A stretch of 6,243 nucleotides of DNA from Bacteroidia bacterium (GTDB lineage Bacteria > Bacteroidota > Bacteroidia > NS11-12g > UBA955): positions 1 through 6,243 of the forward strand of contig JADLHV010000008.1 in NCBI GenBank assembly GCA_020848595.1, in the 5' to 3' direction. Both the position numbers and the translations under genes were made by a program. Positions 1-6,243 of this stretch are shown one piece after another. The notes under the pieces are model-generated. The model was not told the DNA's origin, made no database searches, and saw only the letters and a list, made by a program, of their open reading frames with translations. Position 1 is the stretch's first letter. Each line of letters starts with the position of its first letter.

Positions 1-260
1 CAATAATGTTTATTTCTATTGTATTGTCAATGATCATAATGATGTTGGTTTCGAGTTATATTAGTGCTTTTGTGGAAACACATCCTACTGTTAAAATGTT
101 AGCACTATCGTTCTTATTAATGATAGGGATGATGTTGATTATTGAAGCATTTGAAGTAGAAGTTCCTAAAGGATATGTTTACTTTGCTATGGCATTTAGT
201 CTATTTGTTGAAGTGTTAAACATACGATTGAGAAAAAAACTAGACCCACAAAAACATTAA
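1..260 (+). CDS. TerC-family integral membrane protein, C-terminal fragment
   Basis: Partial gene, cut by the left window edge; the frame is open from base 3, so the ATG at 6 is probably an internal methionine. The visible 85 residues match the end of TerC-family transporters. Numbered from the ATG at 6, there are hydrophobic segments at about 1-22, 31-49 and 56-73. The characteristic stretch HPTVKMLALSFLLMIG (26-41) is followed by KGYVYFAMAFSLFVEVLN (55-72) and a basic tail. Full-length members have roughly 220-320 residues and 7-9 membrane helices in the inner membrane. Characterised relatives such as Alx and YkoY export manganese, and TerC itself is linked to tellurite resistance. The metal-binding acidic residues of the earlier helices lie outside the window, so the substrate cannot be judged. 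The next gene starts one base after this stop codon, which suggests an operon. The family call is firm and the function is inferred. Confidence 0.85.
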   Translation, partial: IMFISIVLSMIIMMLVSSYISAFVETHPTVKMLALSFLLMIGMMLIIEAFEVEVPKGYVYFAMAFSLFVEVLNIRLRKKLDPQKH

Positions 261-261
261 A

Positions 262-1485
262 TTGTTTTACAGAAGTAACATAAAAGAACAGATTAAATTT
301 AGGACTGCCGATAATTTTCGAGAGATAGCAAACGATTGGAGAGAAATTCTACCTCTCAACCACCATTTGCAATGCAGGGATATTGAAGCTTTAGAAGCGA
401 CGCTGCCTGAAGATATCGCATTTAAATACGTCAATATTTATGAGCGCAACGAATTAATCGGAGTGATGTATTTGCAGTGTTTAAAATTCAATAGCAAGCA
501 TTACCATCATGGATTACTTGATCGTCCAGGATTGCGTTTATTAAAATCATATATTTTAGGAAAAACAGCTGATATCTTAATATGTGGCAATATATTTAGA
601 GTTAATTTTCAAGGATTTTACTTTAAAGACAAAGAAAAAAAGGCCTTGATATTTGATTGTTTGAATCTTTACAGACAATCTATGAAACCAGAAAAGAACT
701 TTTGTGGGATTTTAGTTAAAGACTGTTCACGAGAGTTTAAATCAACCCAGTACACCTGTCATGGATTCAAATCCTTTAGTCAAGATTTAACTATGGAAAT
801 GGAGATACGTCCGAATTGGCAAAATTTTGAAGACTATCTATCCGATTTGAGTCGTAAATACAGACAAAGAGCAATTAAGATAGTTAGCAGTTCAGATAAA
901 ATCAGATTAATTGACTTAACAGTAGAACAATTAACGCAAGAAAAAGAACGCATTAATGAGTTGTATATGAATATTGTCAATAAGCAGAATATTGCATTGG
1001 GAATATTAAAATCGGACTATTTCATACAAATGAAATTAGGATTAGGCGAAGGATTTAAAGTTTATGGATATTATTTAGGCGATAAACTTTTAGCTTTTAG
1101 CAGTCATATTTATTATACACCAAAAGCCGAAATGGAAATCCACTACATTGGCTTAGATTACGAATACAACCAAGAGTTCAATCTTTATTTTAATATATTA
1201 TTTGATGGGATAAAGCAGGCCATAGATAAGAAATTCAATAAAATTGAGATGGGCCGAACAGCTAGAGAAGCAAAAGCCAATGCCGGTGCACTTGCAGTAG
1301 AAAACTTTAACTATGTTTGGATACGTCCAGGAATAGTTCGTTGGGCAATGGACAGTATGGGCAGGTGGTTTGAAAATGGATTAGGTGATGAATGGAAGAA
1401 GAGACAGCCATTTAAGACCACTCCTCAAAAGGAGGCAATTCAGACAAAAGTTCAGGCGCCTTTGCGTCTTTTACCAGACGCATAA
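262..1485 (+). CDS. FemAB/GNAT-like acyltransferase family protein
   Basis: A 407-residue cytoplasmic protein without signal peptide or membrane segments. The second half resembles FemAB- and BioF2-like acyltransferases of the acyl-CoA N-acyltransferase fold. It has a basic segment DYLSDLSRKYRQRAIKI (191-207), then the core HYIGLDYEYNQEFNLYFNIL (294-313), then DGIKQAIDKKFNKIEMGRTA (315-334), where a helix leads into a conserved GRTA turn. Such proteins transfer aminoacyl or acyl groups, for example in cell-wall or lipid modification, but the substrate here is unknown. The start is unusual: the frame opens after a TAG at 241-243, and the first in-frame ATG encodes residue 69, inside conserved-looking sequence, so TTG at 262 is the best choice. 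It lies one base after the TerC stop, suggesting translational coupling. The last 24 codons, just past RQPFK (381-385), are overprinted by the convergent minus-strand gene. The family assignment is from memory of motifs only. Confidence 0.7.
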   Translation: MFYRSNIKEQIKFRTADNFREIANDWREILPLNHHLQCRDIEALEATLPEDIAFKYVNIYERNELIGVMYLQCLKFNSKHYHHGLLDRPGLRLLKSYILGKTADILICGNIFRVNFQGFYFKDKEKKALIFDCLNLYRQSMKPEKNFCGILVKDCSREFKSTQYTCHGFKSFSQDLTMEMEIRPNWQNFEDYLSDLSRKYRQRAIKIVSSSDKIRLIDLTVEQLTQEKERINELYMNIVNKQNIALGILKSDYFIQMKLGLGEGFKVYGYYLGDKLLAFSSHIYYTPKAEMEIHYIGLDYEYNQEFNLYFNILFDGIKQAIDKKFNKIEMGRTAREAKANAGALAVENFNYVWIRPGIVRWAMDSMGRWFENGLGDEWKKRQPFKTTPQKEAIQTKVQAPLRLLPDA

Positions 1486-1873
1486 AAATATGGTTAATTC
1501 CATTACTAATTGCAATTAGTTGTACGTTTAAGACTTTTTGATAAGTACCAGCCTGCATTAGCGTTTGTTGACTTAATTTAACTTGAGGCGCTTTACATTC
1601 TATTAGCAGAGTCATTTCTCCATTTCGATTAGACACACAGATATCAAATCTTTTGGTTAGACCATTAAAAACTAGACTTCTTTCGACAGCAATTAGGCCC
1701 TTAGGCACATTAAGATCTTCAATTAAATAATGCAGTAGATGTTGCCTCACCCATTCTTCTGGAGTTAAGCGGACATACTTTTTCCTAATAATGTCGAAAA
1801 TTAGTGCATTACCTTGTTCTACTTTTGTATTAAAATTGTAAGTCCGAAAATTAAGTTTCAAGGATACGAACAT
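1412..1873 (-). CDS. Stand-alone HsdR N-terminal-like PD-(D/E)xK nuclease-fold protein
   Basis: A 153-residue protein matching the small Bacteroidota proteins annotated as 'type I restriction enzyme R protein N-terminal domain' (HSDR_N_2 type). The sequence shows a complete PD-(D/E)xK-style set: glutamate in TPEEWVRQ (about 37-44), aspartate 77 in KRFDI, the E-x-K pair Glu92 and Lys94 in LLIECKAP, and a glutamine near 107. This fold cuts DNA in restriction enzymes. Here there is no helicase or motor domain and no methylase or specificity gene in the window, so a working restriction system is unlikely. A housekeeping DNA-repair or replication role is a guess from its position beside holA. I chose the ATG at 1871-1873; a TTG at 1877-1879 would add two residues. 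The start lies 8 bases from the holA start on the other strand, and the 3' end overlaps the convergent acyltransferase gene by 74 bases. Confidence 0.8.
   Translation of the reverse strand: MFVSLKLNFRTYNFNTKVEQGNALIFDIIRKKYVRLTPEEWVRQHLLHYLIEDLNVPKGLIAVERSLVFNGLTKRFDICVSNRNGEMTLLIECKAPQVKLSQQTLMQAGTYQKVLNVQLIAISNGINHIFMRLVKDAKAPELLSELPPFEEWS
1463..1482. repeat. Inverted repeat at the acyltransferase stop codon
   Basis: TGCGTCT (1463-1469) and AGACGCA (1476-1482) form a perfect 7-bp stem with a 6-base loop, ending just before the TAA at 1483-1485. It lies inside the region where the two convergent genes overlap. On neither strand is it followed by a run of U, so it does not qualify as an intrinsic terminator. 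It may still slow or block convergent transcripts, or it may be chance. Confidence 0.4.
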
Positions 1874-1881
1874 AACCAATA

Positions 1882-2931
1882 ATGGCCAATAACACCAGCA
1901 TAAAATTCGACCAGATACTAAGCGATATCAACCATCGTCGATTTACGCCAGTTTATTTATTGGAAGGAGAAGAAACTTTTTACATAGATGAAATTTCTCG
2001 AGTATTAGAGGAAAAAGTCTTAAAACCAGAAGAAAAGAGTTTTAATATGACGATTGCTTATGGTAAAGACATCAGTCCTTTAGAAATCAAAATGGCTGCT
2101 AGGCGCTATCCTATGATGAGCGAATTTCAGTTAATTATTATTAAAGAGGCTCAAAACATAAATGACATTGAAGTTTTCGAAGATTATTTAGAAAACCCAA
2201 TGACCACAACCATTTTGGTATTGTGTTATAAAGGCAAGAAAGTAGATAAGCGCAAAAAAGCTGGTAAATTATTTTCAAAATACACATATTTTACTTCAGA
2301 CAGATTAAGAGATAATGAGATAATACCATGGATAGAGCGCTATATTAAAGCCAAAGGAAGACATATAGACCCTAAAGCGGTTCAATTAATATCGGATTAT
2401 CTTGGTAATGATTTAGCTAAGATATCGAATGAAATAGATAAAATGCTTATTAATGTTAAATCGGATGTACCAATTATAGGCGTCACACATATTGAACAAA
2501 ACATAGGTATTTCGAAAGATTATAACGTTTTTGAATTAGGCAAAGCTTTAGGGCAAAAGAACTTTAATAAGTCGATACAAATTGCTCATTATTTTGCAGC
2601 AAACTCCAATAGCGATGGTATTATTCCAATGATTGCGTATTTGTACACCTTCTTTTCTAAAGTATATTCATACAATTCTATGAAGAATAAACCGAGAAAA
2701 GAGATTGCGATTGCGATAGGTATAAACGAGTATTTCATAGACGATTATAAGATTGCAGGTAGTAACTACAGTCAAAGTATGTTAGAAGAAATATTCGCCA
2801 ATTTAAAATATTACGATTTAAGATCCAAAGGTGTTGAGAATGGCAGCACAGAAGAAGGTCAGCTTATTATAGAACTTGTAATAAAGATTTTAAGAATTGC
2901 CGAAATTCCAATTCAGCTACGTTTGGTTTAA
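1882..2931 (+). CDS. holA: DNA polymerase III subunit delta (HolA)
   Basis: A 349-residue protein, the usual length for the delta subunit of the sliding-clamp loader. Delta opens the beta clamp so that the loader complex can place it on primed DNA. The N-terminal part carries the family signature: FTPVYLLEGEETFYIDEI (21-38), where most members read 'pvYll.GeE.fli', followed by a variant AAA+-like core without a Walker A motif, as expected for delta. Later signatures are ARRYPMMSEFQLIIIKEA (73-90), the lid-like segment with LISDYLGNDLAKISNEIDKM (164-183), the NVFELGKALG motif (about 215-224), and the helical C-terminal collar domain ending in LIIELVIKILRIAE. The ATG at 1882 fits the family N-terminus. 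This is an essential replication gene. It is transcribed away from the nuclease-like gene, with only 8 bases between the starts, so its promoter must lie inside the coding sequence of that neighbour or overlap it. Confidence 0.93.
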   Translation: MANNTSIKFDQILSDINHRRFTPVYLLEGEETFYIDEISRVLEEKVLKPEEKSFNMTIAYGKDISPLEIKMAARRYPMMSEFQLIIIKEAQNINDIEVFEDYLENPMTTTILVLCYKGKKVDKRKKAGKLFSKYTYFTSDRLRDNEIIPWIERYIKAKGRHIDPKAVQLISDYLGNDLAKISNEIDKMLINVKSDVPIIGVTHIEQNIGISKDYNVFELGKALGQKNFNKSIQIAHYFAANSNSDGIIPMIAYLYTFFSKVYSYNSMKNKPRKEIAIAIGINEYFIDDYKIAGSNYSQSMLEEIFANLKYYDLRSKGVENGSTEEGQLIIELVIKILRIAEIPIQLRLV

Positions 2932-3101
2932 TCGACAAATTGTTCAAAAATCAAGCTTAATGCTTAGTATCCAATAAATTAATTTTCAATAACTTACACT
3001 TAGTATTACTTCTTTATGAACAGGAAGTCAATTTTTATTTCTTTTTTAATAAAATTGAATTAATTTTACACCTTATAAAGAAATAAACAAGTTTGTTAAT
3101 C
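2932..3101. other. AT-rich intergenic region between holA and the secreted protein gene
   Basis: These 170 bases hold no open frame that I would call a gene. The region presumably contains the promoter of the downstream exported-protein gene, but I find no clean Bacteroidota-type pair (TTTG near -33 with TAnnTTTG near -7). The nearest matches, TAATTTTC at 2980 and TAATTTTA at 3061, lack a properly spaced upstream TTG. No T-tailed hairpin follows holA. Confidence 0.5.
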
Positions 3102-5060
3102 ATGAAAAGAAAATTACTATTTGCAGTACTTGCCATCCCATTCTTATCAATGGGGCAAAACTCCAAGAACGCCTCAGAATTCGGTAATTATACCGTAGGT
3201 GGCGCTCAGGTGTTTGACAAGACTGTTGCCAGCACTGACGTGAGCGATTCGACTCAAAAAGCCAGCACGACATCAAATGCTAACTCAGCATCAAAAAGAG
3301 GAATTATTTCGTATAATTTTATTAAAGTTGGAAGCACATATTACGATCTTCAAACCAATGCTAGTATTGGCCGAAGAGTTATTCTCCTTCCAGACGGAAC
3401 CGTTTCTGTAGTATGGACAACATCAGAAGATCAAGGATTTACTAAACGTGGAACTGGTTACAACCATTTTGATGGTACTAACTGGTTAACAGTTGGAAAT
3501 CCAACAGTACGTGTTGAAAGTATTCGTTTAGGTTGGCCTTCAATTGGATTGAATGGCAATTCTGAATGGGTTATGGGACATGATGCAGCAACTGGTGGTT
3601 TTGTTATGTCAAAAAATGCGAGTATTGGCAGTACTAGTTGGACACAAGGTTCTTCTATTTTATCAGAATTTGGAAGAAGACCAATTTGGGGACGTGTTGC
3701 AAATTCAGGTCAAACTTTTCATTGCATCGGCAGTTATTCTGACTCAACTTCTCCAGGCGACCCTAGAGCTCCAAGAGTTAATGGTGTTTATGCACCAATG
3801 ACTTATAGCAGGTCTTTAGATGGTGGTGTAACTTGGGATATTCAACATATATTACTACCAGGTTATGACAGTACAAGAATTACTACTGGTGGTGGCGACG
3901 AATACGCTATTGATGTTAAAGATTCTATTGTTGCAATTGTCACTGGTGATCATTTAAAAGATGTTACACTTTGGAAGTCAACCGACAATGGTACTACATT
4001 CACAAGATATATCTGTGATACATTTAAATATGCTCCATACAGTTCTAAATCACTTATGTTAGATACGCCATTTGTTTGCGACGGCTCAGTTGAAGTATTA
4101 ATAGACAATAATGGCAAAGCGCATGTATTCTGGGGTGTTAGTCGTATCTTAGATGAAGACACAACAGATGAAACTTATAGTTTTTATCCTGGAACTTCTT
4201 TATTAGGTTATTGGAACGAAAATCAAATGGTTTCTACTTTCATCGCTGGAGGTAATCAATTTGACCGTAACGAAGATGGTGCATTAACTATCTCTGCTGG
4301 TAATACTTCTGCATTAAGTAATGGTACAGTTCCATCTACACTTAAAAACCAAGGTATATCTTCTGTAGCGCGCTTAGGAAATACATCATTATTGCACTCT
4401 CCTTCTGCAGGTATTGATGCAAATGGAAATATTTTTGTAACCTTCTCTTTCCCTCTTGAGCAAGATTTAGACGCAAACAATGTTAATTTAAGAGACATTA
4501 TGATTGTACACTCTACAGATGGCGGTGCTAATTGGGCTCAACCACAAGACATTACTCAAATTCAAGGTTTTGAAGAAGAGTTTGGTGCAATTGCAAAACA
4601 AGTTAATGGATTTGTACATTTAATTTTCCAAAAAGATGAAACTGCTGGAACTAACTTACAAAATAATAGTGCTTCTGATAACAACCACCCTGTTGTATTA
4701 AATGATATAATGTACGCAGCAGTTCCGGTTGATAAAATCTTAGATGGCAGTATCGAAACGCTTTGGAATTTAGATGTTCAAACTTTCAATTCTAATAAAG
4801 AAATTTTTGTTGTTTCTCAAAACTATCCTAACCCATTCAGCAATAACTCTGAAGTGTTAATTTGGTTAGATGCTTCATCTGATGTAACAGTAGAAATCAC
4901 TGATTTAAGTGGTAAAGTTATAAGCACAGTTACTTATAATGAACTAATAGCTGGCAACCACTATTTAGCTTTAAATGCTGAAGGTTTAAGTGCTGGTATT
5001 TATTTCTATACTGTAAAAACTGCTACCCATTCTGTAACTCGTAAAATGAGTGTTAACTAA
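3102..5060 (+). CDS. Secreted Asp-box (BNR-like) beta-propeller protein with T9SS type A sorting domain
   Basis: A 652-residue exported protein. The start is ATG 3102, giving a classical signal peptide: MKRK, a hydrophobic core (5-15), and a likely cut after SMG (16-18) before Gln19. A TTG at 3093 would spoil the basic N-terminus. A Ser/Thr/Ala/Asn-rich linker covers about 40-65. The body carries three Asp boxes, SLDGGVTW (238-245), STDNGTTF (293-300) and STDGGANW (471-478), plus a degenerate one near 170-180, indicating a sialidase-like propeller. I see no catalytic FRIP arginine motif, so enzyme activity is not supported. Residues about 571-652 form a T9SS type A sorting domain: NYPNPF (574-579), EITDLSGKVI (598-607) and GIYFYTVKT (632-640). 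The protein would cross the inner membrane by Sec and the outer membrane by the type IX system, to be released or anchored at the surface. The gene is followed by a strong terminator, so it is probably a single-gene unit. The ligand is unknown. Confidence 0.85.
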   Translation: MKRKLLFAVLAIPFLSMGQNSKNASEFGNYTVGGAQVFDKTVASTDVSDSTQKASTTSNANSASKRGIISYNFIKVGSTYYDLQTNASIGRRVILLPDGTVSVVWTTSEDQGFTKRGTGYNHFDGTNWLTVGNPTVRVESIRLGWPSIGLNGNSEWVMGHDAATGGFVMSKNASIGSTSWTQGSSILSEFGRRPIWGRVANSGQTFHCIGSYSDSTSPGDPRAPRVNGVYAPMTYSRSLDGGVTWDIQHILLPGYDSTRITTGGGDEYAIDVKDSIVAIVTGDHLKDVTLWKSTDNGTTFTRYICDTFKYAPYSSKSLMLDTPFVCDGSVEVLIDNNGKAHVFWGVSRILDEDTTDETYSFYPGTSLLGYWNENQMVSTFIAGGNQFDRNEDGALTISAGNTSALSNGTVPSTLKNQGISSVARLGNTSLLHSPSAGIDANGNIFVTFSFPLEQDLDANNVNLRDIMIVHSTDGGANWAQPQDITQIQGFEEEFGAIAKQVNGFVHLIFQKDETAGTNLQNNSASDNNHPVVLNDIMYAAVPVDKILDGSIETLWNLDVQTFNSNKEIFVVSQNYPNPFSNNSEVLIWLDASSDVTVEITDLSGKVISTVTYNELIAGNHYLALNAEGLSAGIYFYTVKTATHSVTRKMSVN

Positions 5061-5079
5061 TTTTAATTAAAATACATTT

Positions 5080-5117
5080 AAAATCCTCTTACTGTTTAGT
5101 GAGAGGATTTTTTTTTT
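5080..5117 (+). terminator. Rho-independent terminator after the T9SS cargo gene
   Basis: AAATCCTCTTACT (5081-5093) pairs with AGTGAGAGGATTT (5098-5110) across a 4-base GTTT loop, with a single T-G wobble. One further A-T pair (5080 with 5111) extends the stem. Ten consecutive T (5108-5117) follow directly. It lies 20 bases after the stop codon at 5060. Read from the minus strand the same stem is followed by TTTTAAATG, a weaker U tract, so it may also stop the phosphopantetheinyl transferase transcript, which has no better hairpin of its own. Confidence 0.9.
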
Positions 5118-5227
5118 GAATGAACTTTATGCTTTTAAGCATTCACATAAACAACTCATCCTATTATAAAACTAAGCAAATACTTAATCCTAAAAATGAT
5201 TTTAGAAAATAAAACGTTAAAGTAAAA

Positions 5228-6001
5228 CTAAAACAAACTCAACAAAAAATCCTTTTCTAATTTGAATAAAAGAGGTTTCACAGCATTCAATCTTTCGTAA
5301 TAAGCAATTGAGCAGACATGACCATTATCAAGGGCAAAAGAAGACACCTTCCAATTCAGTATTGCTCGTTCCCAATTTTCCCATATTTGATGTTGACCAT
5401 CGAGTGACGGTACTTTTACAATATCGTTATCTAAGCCCTTCCCTATAGCCTTAACAAATGCTTCTTTTCGAGTCCAACACAAACAAAAACTCTCTTTAAC
5501 ATTTGCACTATTAGCAATAGAAAGTTGTTCATCTATAGAAAGTACCATTGGACCAATAACATCAGAACGCTTAAAGTTATGACTACTTTCGACATCAATA
5601 CCAATAGGAGCATTATCAAAAGCAAAAACAACCGTTTTATCTGTATGAGATACATTAAACTCAATTAAAGAATCACCATATTTCAAAAAAGGCTTTTTAT
5701 CTAAAGAAGATTCAAATTCCAAATCGAGCGGATTTAAATCCAACATATTAGCTAATAACAATCTAAGAGTAGCTTTACTAATTAAGAATCGTCGAGCATC
5801 TTTCCATTTAAGATAATTTATATAGCGTTGACGTTCGGCATTACTCAAGAGAGGTAAAAATCTAAGTTCTGTATCTGCAAAATCATCTAAATCGAGTATA
5901 AATACAGAGGGAGTTTCGCTAATTAATCCTATGCAATTAGTATCTGCAAGAGTATGATTCTGGCGAGTTAAGGCCGAAATATCTATATTAATTGCGGCCA
6001 T
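5228..6001 (-). CDS. Sfp-type 4'-phosphopantetheinyl transferase
   Basis: A 257-residue enzyme that moves the phosphopantetheine arm from coenzyme A to a serine of carrier-protein domains, turning apo synthetases into active holo forms. All Sfp-family motifs are present: KKPFL (102-106), FNVSHT (115-120), IGIDVE (133-138) and CWTRKEAFVKAIGKGL (175-190). By comparison with Sfp, Asp136, Glu138 and Glu180 would bind magnesium, Lys184 corresponds to the catalytic lysine, and His119 would contact coenzyme A. The length is that of the two-subdomain Sfp class rather than the short AcpS class. The ATG at 6001 lies within the last codons of the upstream thioesterase-domain gene (14-base overlap), so translation is probably coupled. 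This position indicates that its main client is the synthetase encoded just upstream. No membrane segment or signal peptide is visible, so it should be cytoplasmic. Confidence 0.92.
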   Translation of the reverse strand: MAAINIDISALTRQNHTLADTNCIGLISETPSVFILDLDDFADTELRFLPLLSNAERQRYINYLKWKDARRFLISKATLRLLLANMLDLNPLDLEFESSLDKKPFLKYGDSLIEFNVSHTDKTVVFAFDNAPIGIDVESSHNFKRSDVIGPMVLSIDEQLSIANSANVKESFCLCWTRKEAFVKAIGKGLDNDIVKVPSLDGQHQIWENWERAILNWKVSSFALDNGHVCSIAYYERLNAVKPLLFKLEKDFLLSLF

Positions 6002-6243
6002 TAGATTTTAAAGATGTATTAATTGCATTTTGTAAGGCGAGCGCAAAGTTTTTACTATGCTGACCTAGAATCATATGATCATGATCGCCTTCTACCTCAT
6101 GTATAGAAATTCCTTTTTTAGCATATGGAAACCAGCCAAGGAATTTTTTATCCTTAAGAAAATACATTTTTATTTTAGATCGAAAAAGATCAATATGACC
6201 ATTATAAGGTTTAACTATGTAATTAGATAATACAGAATAATAA
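5988..6243 (-). CDS. Megasynthase (probably NRPS) C-terminal thioesterase domain, partial
   Basis: Open frame entering from the right window edge and ending with TAA at 5988-5990. It gives 84 residues, translated by hand from 6242 downward. It resembles the last part of alpha/beta-hydrolase thioesterase domains at the C-terminus of nonribosomal peptide synthetases. YNGHIDLFRSK (13-23) matches the strand usually reading 'I.LFRA', FLGWFPYA (34-41) matches the 'GW' segment, and IHEVEGDHDHMI (47-58) matches 'v..v.G.H..ML' with the likely catalytic histidine at 54. A helix FALALQNAINTSL (67-79) closes the domain. Such domains release the finished peptide by hydrolysis or cyclisation. The catalytic serine and aspartate and all upstream modules are outside the window, so I cannot tell an NRPS from a hybrid or polyketide synthase, or exclude a stand-alone type II thioesterase. 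The adjoining phosphopantetheinyl transferase supports a carrier-dependent synthetase. Confidence 0.75.
   Translation of the reverse strand, partial: YYSVLSNYIVKPYNGHIDLFRSKIKMYFLKDKKFLGWFPYAKKGISIHEVEGDHDHMILGQHSKNFALALQNAINTSLKSNGRN

Noticed and set aside
1421..1434. Short hairpin CTCCT-CAAA-AGGAG near the end of the convergent overlap
   Set aside because: The stem is only 5 bp, with no U tract on either strand, and lies within both coding sequences.
1824..1859. Possible holA promoter: TTTG at 1824-1827 and TAAGTTTC at 1852-1859
   Set aside because: The second box has one mismatch to TAnnTTTG and the 24-base spacing exceeds the usual range for Bacteroidota. In AT-rich sequence such a match is expected by chance.
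1412..1873. A type I restriction-modification system or other anti-phage island
   Set aside because: Only the small N-terminal-type nuclease domain is present. No hsdM, hsdS, helicase, integrase or repeat is visible, and the neighbours are housekeeping genes.
2963..3006. Direct repeat CTTAGTAT at 2963-2970 and 2999-3006 upstream of the secreted-protein gene
   Set aside because: Only 8 bases, in two copies within AT-rich sequence and with no symmetry or flanking conservation, so there is no good reason to call it an operator.
3553..4498. Shorter open frames inside the secreted-protein gene on both strands (3553-3801 plus, 3950-4162 minus, 4256-4498 minus)
   Set aside because: They lie wholly within a well-supported gene in other frames and encode no recognisable domain.
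3102..5060. Calling the secreted protein a sialidase
   Set aside because: Asp boxes occur in many propeller proteins. The FRIP arginine motif and other catalytic residues of exo-alpha-sialidases are not seen.
5129..5142. Palindromic ATGCTTTTAAGCAT as a terminator for the minus-strand transferase gene
   Set aside because: The stem is short with a minimal loop, and no T tract follows it on the minus strand.
5190..5205. CTAAAA-ATGA-TTTTAG hairpin downstream of the transferase gene
   Set aside because: The stem is almost wholly A/T and no U run follows it on the minus strand; the T-rich stretch precedes it. Probably chance in AT-rich DNA.

Overview
The window looks like a chromosomal stretch of a Bacteroidota bacterium, probably of the Flavobacteriia or a related class. 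It is AT-rich with AT-biased codon use. It lacks obvious Shine-Dalgarno sequences before its starts and encodes a protein with a C-terminal type IX secretion (T9SS) sorting domain, a system essentially confined to that phylum. It also carries the divergent pair of holA and a small HsdR-N-like nuclease gene, an arrangement I recall from other Bacteroidota genomes.

Layout. From 1 to 260 lies the 3' end of a TerC-family membrane protein gene. One base later begins a 407-residue FemAB/GNAT-like acyltransferase gene (262-1485) with a TTG start. Its last 74 bases overlap, tail to tail, the end of a minus-strand gene for a stand-alone PD-(D/E)xK protein of the HsdR N-terminal type (1412-1873). That gene starts only 8 bases from the oppositely oriented holA (DNA polymerase III delta subunit, 1882-2931). 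After a 170-base AT-rich gap comes a 652-residue exported protein (3102-5060) with a signal peptide, Asp-box (BNR-like) beta-propeller repeats and a T9SS type A sorting domain. A strong rho-independent terminator follows it (5080-5117).

The right end runs on the minus strand. It holds the C-terminal 84 residues of what looks like the terminal thioesterase domain of a nonribosomal peptide synthetase or related megasynthase (5988 to the window edge), overlapped by 14 bases by an Sfp-type 4'-phosphopantetheinyl transferase gene (5228-6001). The two are probably co-transcribed, with the transferase activating the carrier domains of the synthetase. The window therefore cuts into the end of a likely natural-product gene cluster lying mostly to the right.

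Most of the window is ordinary Bacteroidota gene content. The parts most worth following up are the truncated megasynthase cluster and the tightly packed orphan nuclease gene beside holA. I see no rRNA, tRNA, CRISPR array, insertion sequence or phage gene.
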